Positions 45,917 to 57,900 of a stretch of DNA of 64,000 nucleotides are shown in pieces; position 1 is the first letter of the stretch, and the number at the start of each line of letters is the position of its first letter. The notes under the pieces are model-generated. The model was not told where the DNA came from, made no database searches, and was given only the letters and a program-made list of their open reading frames with translations. The stretch is from Nepenthes gracilis (taxonomy: Eukaryota > Streptophyta > Magnoliopsida > Caryophyllales > Nepenthaceae). The stretch is taken from positions 2,046,001-2,110,000 of the forward strand of contig BSYO01000031.1 of the NCBI GenBank assembly GCA_033239525.1, written 5' to 3'. The position numbers and the translations under genes are program-made.

Positions 45917-46910
45917 TTACAATATGTTTGGTTACTAAAAAAAAAAGTATGAATAAAATAATTATTTAGAACAGAATAAGATGAGAATAAACTTGAGAAT
46001 TTCTATTCCTATATTTGATTACTTAGTTGGAATAACTATGAATAAGATAAGAATTAGAATTATAATATTTGGTATATAATAATAGTACGAAGAATATAGT
46101 AAAAATTTATACTAATAAATTTTTTATCCTTATTCAAGTAAAAAAGATTTTGGAGGCCAGAGAGTATGAACAATGCCTAGAACAATAGCTGCTAATATTA
46201 TGCATAGTAGAATTTTGGTACTTGTTCCCCTCTCTACAGCTTCCAGAGCCTTCTTGCTGCAAAGGTAAAATCTTCAACTCACAAGGAGAGTGCGCAAAGA
46301 AACAAACTTTCCGCTTACAATTCTTTCCATCTTTGCATGCATGTGCCAGCTGGAGTCAACAGTCAAATATCCCTGTGAAAACTCACAATAGTCCTCCCTA
46401 CTGTAGCCGCCTCAGCCATACTCCAAGCAGTACTCCGGGCACTTGGAGTCGGAGTAGTGGACCTTCTCGCTAGGGTGGGCGAATGGGCAGTCGGTCCAAT
46501 CGTGGCTGCGCCTGTGGGTACAACAACAGACCTTGAACTTGCACATCCATAACTAGACAGAGGAGTATAGGTTACAGTTCGTGTCGAACTCGTCTCTGTG
46601 TTGAGACTTGCTGTTGTACGGGAGGACTTTTTACATGAGGGCTGCGATTTCGAATTTGAATGGCGCCAAATTGGAAAAGAAAAGAGTCATAAACGGTTGA
46701 GAGATGAAAGACGAAAGATGATGCAGCAAGGGTTTCAAACGAATGATAAAAAGACGGGGGGCAAAATGGTAATAATTGTAAAAATAGTTATTCCTTACAT
46801 ATAAGGAATAAAAAATACCTAATAAAACTTGATATTTTTTATTCATTGAGTTGGTGGAATATTTATTCCTCCGAAATAATTATTCCGTGCAAAAAGAAAC
46901 CAAACGTAGG
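45917..46910. mobile_element. Tourist-like MITE copy 2, carrying a gene fragment
   Basis: The left arm starts after TTA (45917-45919) with CAATATGTTTGGTTAC and follows the left arm of the MITE at 5195 (ctattcctatatttgatta, tagttggaata). A right arm at about 46740-46909 (tattccttacatataagga, aaaccaaacgtagg) is cut by an LTR at 46911. Between the arms, 46160-46735 is unrelated to the first MITE and holds a zinc-finger pseudogene. A second right-arm-like stretch follows the LTR at 47824-48287. Confidence 0.5.
46230..46570 (-). pseudogene. CCCH tandem zinc finger (RR-TZF type) gene fragment
   Basis: On the minus strand, 46545-46430 reads FKVCCCTHRRSHDWTDCPFA, then HPSEK. This contains a Cys-x5-His-x4-Cys-x3-His finger, the form found in plant arginine-rich tandem CCCH proteins (usual text RSHDWTECPFAHP). 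A damaged middle region with a stop follows (KCPEYCLEYG-stop, EDYCEF). Then 46337-46290 reads [16 protein letters not shown], a Cys-x5-Cys-x4-Cys-x3-His finger. Intact family members are intronless, bind RNA and affect mRNA turnover and stress responses. Only the finger region remains, so this is a captured or decayed fragment. It lies between the arms of a MITE. Confidence 0.7.
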
Positions 46911-47812
46911 TGTCACGACCCAAGAACACAATATACGCAGGTCAAAAATAAAATCGATAATTATGTTTCCATCAACCATAAAAATCCAACCCGGGCTTGA
47001 CAGTCATACACATACAGGATCCGATATAATAAAACCCGCACAAGATTTTATCGAATATAAATCTGAATAAACATAATACACGACCTTCTATCCACAATCG
47101 TAAGGGAGGTATTATACATAACAATTCATCAACATAATACAATAACTCCAATATATATTCCATACATAGATCAAGACTCTCATCCGCCATAGATACAATC
47201 ATATCACATTCTCGAGATCAGAAATATAACCAATATGAATATCTCTACTCACCGAGAGATCTACCGTATCAGCTAACATCTAAACTCCTACAAGCATATC
47301 CAAACCACTGGTTTGAAAGGATAAACATGAAAACGTGAGCCTAGAATTCATCAAGTATCATATATATATAAATAGTACATATAAATCAAAGGAAATGGAT
47401 AACACATTACAACCGTGTAAAACATAAAACACAAGGTCCGTAAAATCCTTGAAAATCGAGATGTCTCGTACTAAATCATCGTTCGTATCAAACAATCCCT
47501 CCGGGACATAATCATAATAAATAACGATCTAGTCAAATCTAAGAGACGATATTTTATCATATAATCCGATGTCACATTACATAATCGCAACTATCACCAC
47601 ATCCAGTGGGACACATGCCATCGTTCCGATGTAAATCTCATATATTATATGCTGAAATCAAAAAAATACCGAAATTAAAACATATAAATACAAAACAAAT
47701 TGCTTAACACATTAAAACAAAAGAGTGATGGGCCAAATCGTATCTCAAGAATCCACACAATACATGCAAAAAACAAAGCATGAAGAACCAAAGATCAATA
47801 ATACAAACTTGA
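46911..47812 (-). repeat. Tekay-like LTR fragment
   Basis: It begins TGTCACGACCCAAGAAC. In reverse complement it follows the second half of the chromovirus 5' LTR; for example ccagtgggacacatgcca pairs with the 32280 region (tgtgtcccacgcggatgtgg), and gggccaaatcgtatctc with 32120-32140. It stops near 47812, where MITE-like sequence resumes, so only about the outer 900 bases of the LTR are present. Confidence 0.65.
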
Positions 47813-47823
47813 TGAATGATTCC

Positions 47824-48287
47824 CTTAATGAATGATAAAAGGATGATTTGGTAAAATGGTAATATTTAGGCGCCAAAAGAGCTCAAATAATTATAGATTA
47901 GAAACTTATTCACTATATTTTTATATACAATATATATTAAAACGTCCGAATATATTATTCCATCAAAAAATACCTATTTAAAACTTTGATTAACTACTTT
48001 CATTCATTGAGGCGAAAGTAAGACAACATAAAAATATTTATTCATACCTTAGATCACATAAATAATTGGTCTCGTAGTGATTCTGCCCCAGTAGCATAAA
48101 AATAAACACTGGTTTATAATTCCATAACATACGGGAATAAATATTATATATGGTAATAAAGTGGAAACCCTCCAAATCATAATAACTATTAAAATAATCC
48201 AAACGGGATACGAAAGATTACAGTAGGAATAAATATTTCACTGATAATAAAATTGGAATAGAATTTCTACTCCCATTAACCAAATAT
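47824..48287. repeat. Tourist-like MITE right-arm sequence after the LTR
   Basis: aatgataaaaggatgattt with tggtaaaatggtaat, then aaaaaatacctatttaaaac and attcattgag, repeats the order of 46737-46855. The end ggaatagaatttctactccc, then ccaaatatttcatcag, resembles the right end of the MITE at 5195-6172 (ggaatagaatttctattccc). It is either the continuation of the split MITE or a second copy. Confidence 0.45.
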
Positions 48288-48377
48288 TTCATCAGCTTAT
48301 TTATATGAATAAGTTTTTATGTTCAAGAATAGTCTCAATTTTTTCTTTTGGGTTTGTAAGGCTAATAACAAGTAAAA

Positions 48378-48450
48378 TGGAAGTGGGTGAGACTGGAACC
48401 CACATTAAGGATCCGTATGGATCAAAGACCAACTGTGTTATCCTTACACC
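48378..48450 (-). repeat. tRNA-like sequence (pseudogene or SINE head)
   Basis: The minus strand carries TAACACAGTTGGT, close to the pol III A box/D arm (TRGCNNAGTTGGT). About 28 bases later is a T-arm-like GTGGGTTCCAGTCTCACCC with B-box-like GGTTCCAGTCTC. The acceptor stem does not close and the anticodon region is a GGATCC palindrome, so no functional tRNA is predicted. An A-rich stretch follows on the minus strand, which would suit a SINE. Confidence 0.3.
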
Positions 48451-48887
48451 TCAAAACAGCCTCATTCAAGTCTTGGTCTGAGATATTGTAGTTTCTCAAT
48501 TGAGACCTATTTAGCTACTCAGCTTGAGATAAATTATTGTTTGTTAAGGCATGATAAAAGGGAGTTAATACAATCCATTTCACTAAAAAGTTTAATAGGG
48601 CTTTACTGAAACTATATGATCCATTCATTAACAACAAATACTATTTGATTTTTTCGTATTCCTTAATTATATGTCAAGATGGTTTAGTAGTTGAGCATTC
48701 CTTTATCAATATGGTGTTGAAAGAACACAATATATTTAATAATTGATCACTGTCCCAAACCTTACTAATAACAGGTACCAAAACAAGACAAAAACTCGTG
48801 AACGAGCTCAAAATAGTTAAAAAGCCAAAGACAGCTAATACACACAATTGTTGTTGTCAGATTTGAGGAATGGTAGGACTATATTAG

Positions 48888-49568
48888 TGTTGGCGTCCAA
48901 ATGGACGATCGGACAATGAAAGCACACAGTGAACAGAAAAACCATGAGACTTTCATCCTCAAACAATTCACTATGTGTGAGAGCTGGTTACAGAGACCAC
49001 TGGATTACACAAGCCCCTTGAAATGAAGATGAAGAACAAAGCACCAGAAAACACACACGCTCACTGCTCTCTATTACACTTCACTCTTCACTCCTTTCAG
49101 AAAATTTCTCTCACTCTCACACTCTATGATTCCCTTCACACAAACACAAAACACATACATATATGTATACCGGCTGATGAGAGTGATAGCTATGCCAACA
49201 TAGATGACACACGTACGGGTAACCACCAGGCAGCCTACAACTTTGTAACAACTCTACAAATTATCGGCCCTGCAAAAATGGCCCACCACTCTGCAAAGAT
49301 TGCGTGCACATTCCTCACAGATCTCGCATGCTCAGAAGATCTTCTGAGCTGGTCTCCACGTGTACTTTCTGTCTTCAAGTCCTCGGGCCTCCAAAAATGC
49401 CTCCAAGCATTGCCCATGAACCTCGAGCTCCAACAGCAGAAAGTTTTCGGACATTACATAATGTCCGCGTCTATTTTCAGAATCCACACGCAACTTACTC
49501 ACAAGTCCGCGGACAACACATGCGCATAAATCCACTGCCACATTCCAACAAAGGGAGTGACCCCAACA
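48888..49568. mobile_element. solo LTR (probably Copia type), 681 bp
   Basis: The unit starts TGTTGGCGTCC and ends GTGACCCCAACA, giving TGTTGG/CCAACA inverted ends. It is flanked by perfect ATTAG duplications at 48883-48887 and 49569-49573. No internal retrotransposon sequence or second LTR is nearby, so it is a solo LTR from recombination between the two LTRs. Size and ends fit Copia elements. The orientation was not settled. A 168-codon frame inside has no protein-like pattern. Confidence 0.85.
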
Positions 49569-50295
49569 ATTAGTTCTACTATATGTTGTCTTATATTGTA
49601 TAATACAATAGGTCATTTTTACACTCGAACATGTCACCAAAGAAGAACCAACACTTATCTCCAGCTAGCATGACACTATCTAACACATATGAAACATCGA
49701 CACAGGTTTAGAATATTTTATTATTTTTTTATACTTTGAGATATTTTGGGCACAAGCTATTTGTAAATTTTAAAAAAACAGGGTATTTAAAATAAACTAT
49801 AGAAAATTAAAGTCATTTAATAATTTTAGAAATAATTGAAAACCTAAACCCTAGTGTTTTCTATTTATTTCATTATGTAAGAAATACTATAGGACAACTA
49901 TATTTATATTGTCTCACTTCATGCCAATCTTATCACTTATGACACTTATGCTAGTGATTGCAGAAGAGATAGACAGTTGATCAGTCGCATACGAAATGCT
50001 CCTAAATTCAAAGATGAACATCAAAGCAAGGAGAAAATTCTCCAACAGAATCTCACCTCAAGCCCATTTCAGCATCAGGAAATGGCTGCAACCATCATCA
50101 TTTCAAATCATACTTGTCACCCTTCTTGCCTTTCATTACGATGGAAAAATACAAATCTGAAATCAATTCTTCGTTATTCCTCATTTAAGTTGCTTCAACG
50201 CCTTTGAATCCTCCTGGTTCACATGCAAAGAAAAAGAAAACTGTGAGTAAACGCGATGGAAATTCTGTGTCAGTGAACATTTTCATCAAACAGAT
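49569..50295. other. spacer with an unassigned short frame
   Basis: Mostly AT-rich. From 49977 to 50207 a plus-strand frame contains MAATIIISNHTCHPSCLSLR and ends after KLLQRL. The Ser/His/basic composition vaguely resembles an organelle transit peptide, but no downstream exon could be joined. It is not called as a gene. Confidence 0.35.
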
Positions 50296-50582
50296 AGTGG
50301 GCATGTTTTGCCAAATCCGAAAGACAAACTCAGCATGTTTGATCGATTGGATTGAAATATTTATTACCCAAAAACAAAAACAATCAAATCCTAACAGAGA
50401 CTATGCGTGTTTATTGTTCCTCAATTCAGGGAAGAAGTAGTGGGCAAGTTTAACAAGTCCAAAAAAGACAAACTACTTAGCACATCTGATCAATTGGATA
50501 AATATAATTATTACCCAAATACGAAAAAACTTAGATACTAACAAAGATTATGCATGTTTCTTCTTCTCGATTCAGGGAACAA
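50296..50582. repeat. 143-bp tandem duplication
   Basis: Unit 1 (50296-50438) and unit 2 (50439-50582) share agtgggca, aaagacaaact, gatc(g/a)attgga, tattacccaaa, agattatgc/agactatgc and cgattcaggga/caattcaggga in order. Unit 2 has several substitutions. No function is apparent. Confidence 0.75.
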
Positions 50583-51973
50583 GTACTTCTCCCTCCTCAA
50601 ACTTTCACCACTTCATTTTTTTTTTCTCGATCTCATCATAATTGTTTTCGTTTTTTTTTAATTTCATTGCAATAACAATCATACAATAGAACAAAGAATC
50701 ACAGTAGCTCAAATTGAAAAAGAAAAAAAAGAAGAGAAGGAAACTTTAAGAAAGTTCAAATGATGCACAAATTTGGTGATTTCAAATATATGCTTGCTGT
50801 CCAAATTAAAATTAAATCTTTCATTGGAGATGCTTTTACAGTTTATTCAAATGACCCCACAAGGTGATGAAATTGATCCCATGACAATTAATTATAATAT
50901 CTAGATATAATCTATCAAAGAGTTTATATAATTATAGATATGCCAATTTGCCCTCCAGTAACTGGCATACAGAATTTGCTCTGTCACAGAATCAGATTTT
51001 GAAGCTACAAGTGCAATCTTCAATCTAACATCTACTTCCACGCTCATATCCCTGAATGTTACCCTATAAGAATAGCAGACTTACAGTGGTAAGTTGAATA
51101 CAAATGAGCCGGTTCATTGAGTAGAAAATCACAGCTGTTGTGTTTCCAATGCCAGCAAAAACCGACAGCAGCATCCACAATCCATCATTATTGATGCATG
51201 GTTCACTTGCAAATTCTAAACTAACCGTAAAATGTAAGAACTTTATGAGATTATAATTGCCACAAATTGTCAAAATTATCACGTTATCTTATAATTTTCA
51301 TAATGAAAAATTAAACATTGTAAACATACTGAATAAGTTTAAAGTTTTTTTTTTTTTTTTTTGAACAACATGGAACTGATTTCTCCTCCTTTACCTTATC
51401 GCTCTTTTTTAATGAGAGTTACAGAATTTGTACATCGAATTATCATTATCCCAATATTTTTGACAAGCAGTTTTTTTTTTTTTTTTTACATGACATTCAT
51501 GGAAACACTCATTCAAATTTTTTTTAAAAAAAATGGTCAAAATCATTATTAGAAAACTATCCAATCTTATCAACAACAAATTATGGATAATTTTGTTACT
51601 TATAGGATAAGAAAAAGACCGATTACTTAATTATATAAATATTATTTCCATCAAACACCAAACTAATTAAGGAAATAACTTCTCTAATAAAAATATAATA
51701 AAATTATACATGATCATAATATTTAATCCTTTTAACAAATTATTGAATTGGTGCCACATCATATGGATCAATTCTAGACAATTTATTGTTGAGCAGCTCC
51801 TTGTACAACTGATGTGTCCAAGTCAATCCTCACACTACAAGCTAAAATGGTAAATGTCACAGAAAGAAAATTCTAACTTTCACAAGGCTGAAAAAGGCAG
51901 AGGTCCCACCATAATATATGGCTCGAGCGAAACATTATAACAAATTTGTTTTCATTTGCAATGACAAAACCTC
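50583..51973. other. spacer downstream of the DUF952 gene; one exon-like stretch
   Basis: On the minus strand, 51200-51090 reads CINNDGLWMLLSVFAGIGNT followed by TAVIFYSMNRLICIQLTT, then a good donor (ACT/GTAAGT at about 51088). The start of this frame upstream is unclear and the family is unrecognised. It may be an exon of an unknown membrane protein or chance. The rest is AT-rich, with T-runs at 51343-51362 and 51471-51487. Confidence 0.3.
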
Positions 51974-54900
51974 TCAATTCAGCAAACTGCAACTGAACTT
52001 GCCATCTGAGCAAGTCAGCTTCTCAGCTTTGGTAACAGCATCGAGAGGCATAGGAGAGAAACTCCGAGATGGACCATAGAAATGAGGGAACCGAACTGAA
52101 CCATCCACAAGTTCATATATAAGCCCATCCCCAAGCTGCAATAATTCAAGCCAATGAGATGAAATTAAGCAGTAGCATGGACAATAATATTTATAGCAAT
52201 ATCGGTATCAGTCACGATCATATTAGTATTGGATATATCAGACAACATGCATCGGTATTAGATATATTAGAAGAAAAAAATTTTAAAAATCACAAATTGA
52301 TAATACCGTATCGGCCGATATATCAGCCAAATAGCGGCCATATTAGTAAATAATTTCAACAATTTGCTAATATATCGTTAATATGATAATATATCACGAT
52401 ATTATCACATTGTGGAGAAATATCAATATCAGGAGCTTCGATACCGATACATATTAGCCGATATTTGCATCTATAAAAGTAGGCAATGAATTTAAAGACA
52501 AAGGCATTCAAACAAACAAGTATTTGAGTGTGATTATTGGTGGTTATGGCTTAATAGGTCCATCCTTCTGGAATAGAAAGGAAAGAAATTTGCAACAAAA
52601 ATTTATTATATTTTATAAGATAAAACCATTTCACAAATTGTCAAATTATTACTATCATGACCTCAGCACAATAAGGTAATAAATAAATAATAAATAAACT
52701 TGATTTAATTTTTCTTTTTAACAATTACAAACCAAATAACCCAAACACCAAGTCAGATCAAACAAACCAAATCTAAACGATATAATATCAAAATATTTGA
52801 CCAACAGACATAAGACCTGACAAAACTAATCCTGTCAATCCTCTAGATAAAATATAACAACTTGCTCAAATCAAGCTTATCTAAAAAAAAAGCATCCAAC
52901 AACTATCAAAACCATCACAACATAATACCTGCACGAATATCCATTTGATAACAATACTTCAAAATTATACATATCATAATAAAAAAAACTAAACAATAAT
53001 CCTAATATAAGTCCCAAATGCAAATCTAGATAAAAATAATTAACAAATTCTTCAAATCTACTCTATCCAAATCCTACAAGTAACAAAGAGTTAAAAAATA
53101 TAGCAAAAATCATGAATCTAAAGCTCAATAAGTATATATATTACACAAATCATATAGATAAATCAGATTGAAAGACTGAAAAGCTACATACATCATATAA
53201 AAATCCGATATGTCCAAATTTTCAAACATGTAGTCCAAATCATGGTTTCATATACCAAAATTTATAATACATATACAAATATCAAATAATCTAAATAATA
53301 CAAAATCATCCAAAATCACATGATTTCAAAGGCTCAAATGTCTTCAATCAGATAAATCTTAATGCCATATCAAATCTATAAAAATCACAAAAGTCCAAAC
53401 ATTTCAAAATACCAAGTATGATGTAAATAAAAAAATTATAAAAATCTAAAATATGCCAAAATGGAGAACCAGTTACTATTTAGATCCACACACCTAATAG
53501 CTTTGAAAAGGGGTTATATGCACTCCTAATAACCTTAAATCAAAACACACTATTTAGACCTATAAGCAAGCCACCTACGGATTATTTCTTATAGACGAGA
53601 TCAAATGCCACTTTTTTACTACTCGTGGGTGATAGGTGCAGTTCTTAAGTATGTTTAATATACTAGAACATCTGAATATATAATTTCATCAATATCTTAT
53701 AATAGTTCTCAACAAAAATAACAAACGGAAAACTCCATAACAAATGCCCAAAACTTTTTCACTCTATTAGAAAAGTGAATATGTAGAACTTTCCACCATA
53801 AAGAAAGTACAAACTCATGTCAAATATAAAAAAAGTCCTAATCGAGCACATGCATGGACTATCAATATGTAAGGCCAAATATATAAATTTCATGATTTTT
53901 CTTCACAAATATTTTCATATACGATTATAATATTTTAAAATATTCACTTATTTTATAAAAAATTAACAAAACCTTCAAACTTCAGTAAAACTAAACAAAA
54001 CTTCAAAATATTTAGTAAAAATCACATATATACAACAATATTTAAAACAAAGAAGTAAAGGGTGATATGCACGTACAATAAACGAGAAAACGTAAACAAA
54101 ATCAAAGGATATCAAAATAGACTAAAGAATAGGCTTAAAAATACTTCCATTTGACATCTAATCTAACAAATCTGTTAAAATAAAGTTTTAAAATTTTCTC
54201 CCTCTTTCTCTCTCCTCTTCTATTTCTCCTTTTCTTTCTCTCTCTTCTATGCCCTTCCCAAGTGAAAAGATTGTTAATAGTCATGCAAATCCTTATATAT
54301 TACAATCGGCGCACGAGCGCCACACAAGCACGTATCATGTGCCATTTCACAACACAGGAGTGCACGAGCGCCACTAGACACCGCTTAGACACCAATATTC
54401 TGCCTCACCCATGCATGAGTGCCAACTAAAGCGTATTTCGGGCACCACTACACTGATATCAACCACGCATAAGCACTACAACAAACGCACGTTAGACACA
54501 ACCCATATAACGCCCAATATTTTTTTCATTTATGATTTATAACATCATTAATATATATATGCATGCATAGTTAATTTGAAAAATAATTATATAATAAAAA
54601 TTTTGTGAAAAAATCAAATTATTGGTAATTAAGCTCAGCTTCTGAAGGGTACCTGTTCCACACTCGTGCGTGTCTAAGGCAATAGAGTTGCGTCATTGTG
54701 CGGTTTAGGCAACATAGTAGTACCTAAACTGTATCTAATGTGGCGCTTGTGCGACAATTTAGGCATTTAAGGACATCTACGCACTGTTTTGGTCATTTTG
54801 TGAAAAACAAAATGAGAGAGAAGAGAGAGAAAGAAAAGGGAGAGGAAGGAGTAAAGTGCGAGAGAAAGAAGGAGCTTTAAGAGCTCTTTGGAATCAAATC

Positions 54901-57900
54901 TATTAGATTAGAGGTTTAAAACAAGTATTTCCAATACAATTATTTGGTCAATTTTGTAAACCTTCGATTTTATTTATAATACTTATTTTATTGTACATAT
55001 ATGTCACTTTTTTATGTCCCTATTTTGAATATTGTTATATGCATATGTTTTTTATCGAAAGGTTTTAAAGTTTTGTTGAGTTTTACCGAAAATTCAAGTG
55101 TTTTATTCATTTTTCACAAAATAAGTAAATATTTTGAAGTATTATGGTTGTATATGAAAATATTTGTGTAATCCCCCATTGTGTTTTCTCTGAGAACCAT
55201 TGTAAGGAATTAAATAAAAATAATATATTTGGATGTTCTAATATATTAGGCACACTTGAAGACTGCACCTATTATCCATGGGTGGCAAAAGTAAGTGAAA
55301 GAAAATAGTATTTAACCACATCTATAAGGAGTAATTTACATACGACCCACCTACGGGTCTAAATAATAATATTTTGGCCCAATGTTACAGGAAATATATG
55401 TAATCCTTCCACAAAGTTGGTCTTTTGATCATTAATTCTCAAATTTTAGCATTTTTTAGATTTTAAGATTTTAACCTGCATCGTAATTAATATTTTTGAA
55501 ATATTTAGCTTGAGATTTGCTGATTTTGATACGATATTCGAAACCATTGAACTTTGGACATTTGAATATTTGGAAAGCATATGATTTGGACTTTAAACGA
55601 TTTTGTACAATTTAGATTATTTAGTATTCGTATATGTATTATGAATTTTGGTATATAAAATCATAATTTGGACTACATATTCGAACATTTGACATATTGA
55701 AACATTTGATATAAATATTGGATTTCGTATATATTTTACTATTTGTTGTTCATCTATCAGCTTTATGAACATATATTTGTTATTATATATATACTTGCTG
55801 AATTTTAATCTCACGTTTTACAAATATTCTCTAACTCTCATATTAGTGGGCTATAAATACTTATAGAATTCAGACGTAGGAGGCTAGAAGATTTAGTTTA
55901 GTTTTATTTGTATTTGGTTTGTTTTAGGATCATTAGATATTTCAGTTTATTATAGTTTGTATAAATTGGGAAACTTAATATTAGATGGATTTTGAAATAG
56001 TTTATATTATGATAGTCAGAATATTTTGTTAAATGCTTTCTTTTGCAAATGGTTTTTAGGTTTGAGCAAGTTTATTTATTATTATAGTTAGATGTCAATT
56101 AGAATCTGGTTCGGCCAAATCCTACATCCACTGTGATTCGTGATTTTTATGCTATTTGGTCTTTAGGTGTGGCTTGTCCAATCCGGCATAAGGTTATCCG
56201 AATTTTAACCATTCATGGATTATTCTCATTATTTGGGTTTATTTATTAATAATTAATACCTACTCGTGTTGGGGACTTGACAACCCATTTTGCCGCAAAC
56301 CGGCATGAGCACTCCAAAGGCATGCATCAAGCACACGAATATTGTCTCAAATATGCATGAGCGTGGAGACAAGCACCCATCAAGCGCCAAGCCTGATTTC
56401 AAAAAAATTGTTTTTTTTTTCAATTTTTATTATACAATTATTTTTCAATGAACTCAAAATTATAATAATAGTGTCATAAATCATAAATGAAAACCGAGCA
56501 TTACAATCACATTATTTCTCAATTCATAATTTAAGCATCATAACACAATCAAATACATACTTAGCGTCCTTTTCTCAAAAAACTTTGAACCAATTTCTCT
56601 TCCTTCACCACTATTTATCAATCATTATGAGACTTGTTGAAAATATTTGTGAATAAGTTAATGAATTGTTTTCTGGAGGGCTGTTTTAAAGAAGGCAAAG
56701 GCAAGTAAGATGTCTAGCAAAAACTTCCTTATAATTTAAAATTTGAGAACTGCCCCCCCCCCCAATTATCCAAAAAAATCGCCTCTTTCATTTTACACAA
56801 TTTACAATGGGTAATTATTTTATTTATAGGGCAAGAAAAGGGCCAATTTTTTGATTACATAACTATCCTTTTTTCTATCAAAGATCATGTTAATTAAGAA
56901 AATAACTTTTTTTATAAAATATAATCAAATCATATAGAATCATAACCTTTAATCATTTCAATAAATTTGGGACAACTCTAACAAAAGTTACCCATTTCTA
57001 TGCTTTTATTTAAGAAGATAGCAGCTTCCTCGCCTTCATATCCAAATTCCCCTAGTTTTGCATGAAAGCGCAAGTTAGGCCAGTGAGGAAAGGAATCCCT
57101 CCACGCCAATTTCCTACCAGCTTATTTGAATCAAACAAAGGACACTCAGTTCAGACATGGATATTTGTCTGGATGTCAGACTCGTCTACTTGACAGAATT
57201 TTACAGTTAGAATTATTTCATATAACATAATATATATTTGATAATTTATTAAAATGACTAAATGTTTCCATCCCATATAAATTTGTTGTATTTTATTATA
57301 GAAAATATTTTCTTAATAAAATAAAATTATATAACTAAAAAATGATTTTCTCTTCTTACCCTATAAATTACAGATCATATTGTATGGATAACAGAAGGCA
57401 GTTTTATCTAGATAATGCTGGGAAGTTTTCCAAATTTAAATTAAAGTAAGTTTCTTAAGTTTCCGCATTGGTTTTTTCCTGATTTAAAATTAGCCCTCCA
57501 AGAAAAATTAAAAACTCACAACTTCACAAACAAATTTCAAAAATTCTCATTAAGTTAGAGAGATAAGGGTACGAGGAAACAATGTCAATAATGGAGTTTA
57601 TATATTATGAATGTTTAATTTTACATTTGAATTATGAAATAACATGATGATTCGATGAAAATATTTTTATCTCATGAAGTTAAACATTTACCAGTGGTTT
57701 GAAGTTGCGAGACACCATAGCCATGCCCAAGTGTCAAGGGTGTCTAAGATGGATCCATTTGAACAAAGTAAAATAGATAAATCGAACTGACTATATGCAT
57801 ACATAGACCATTGGTTGAATAGAATCTATGGCTACCATTCAGTGAAGGCATTTTCGCACCTTCTTAGCATCAACTTGGAGCAAATACAAGTCCGCATCAG

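Noticed and set aside
48378..48450. Functional tRNA gene
   Set aside because: A- and B-box-like motifs exist but no acceptor stem or proper anticodon loop forms, so it is listed only as tRNA-like.
49023..49529. 168-codon plus-strand frame
   Set aside because: It lies wholly inside a solo LTR with exact ends and target duplication and shows no domain pattern.
49977..50207. Possible organelle transit peptide (MAATIIISNHT...)
   Set aside because: No downstream exon could be joined and composition alone is weak evidence.
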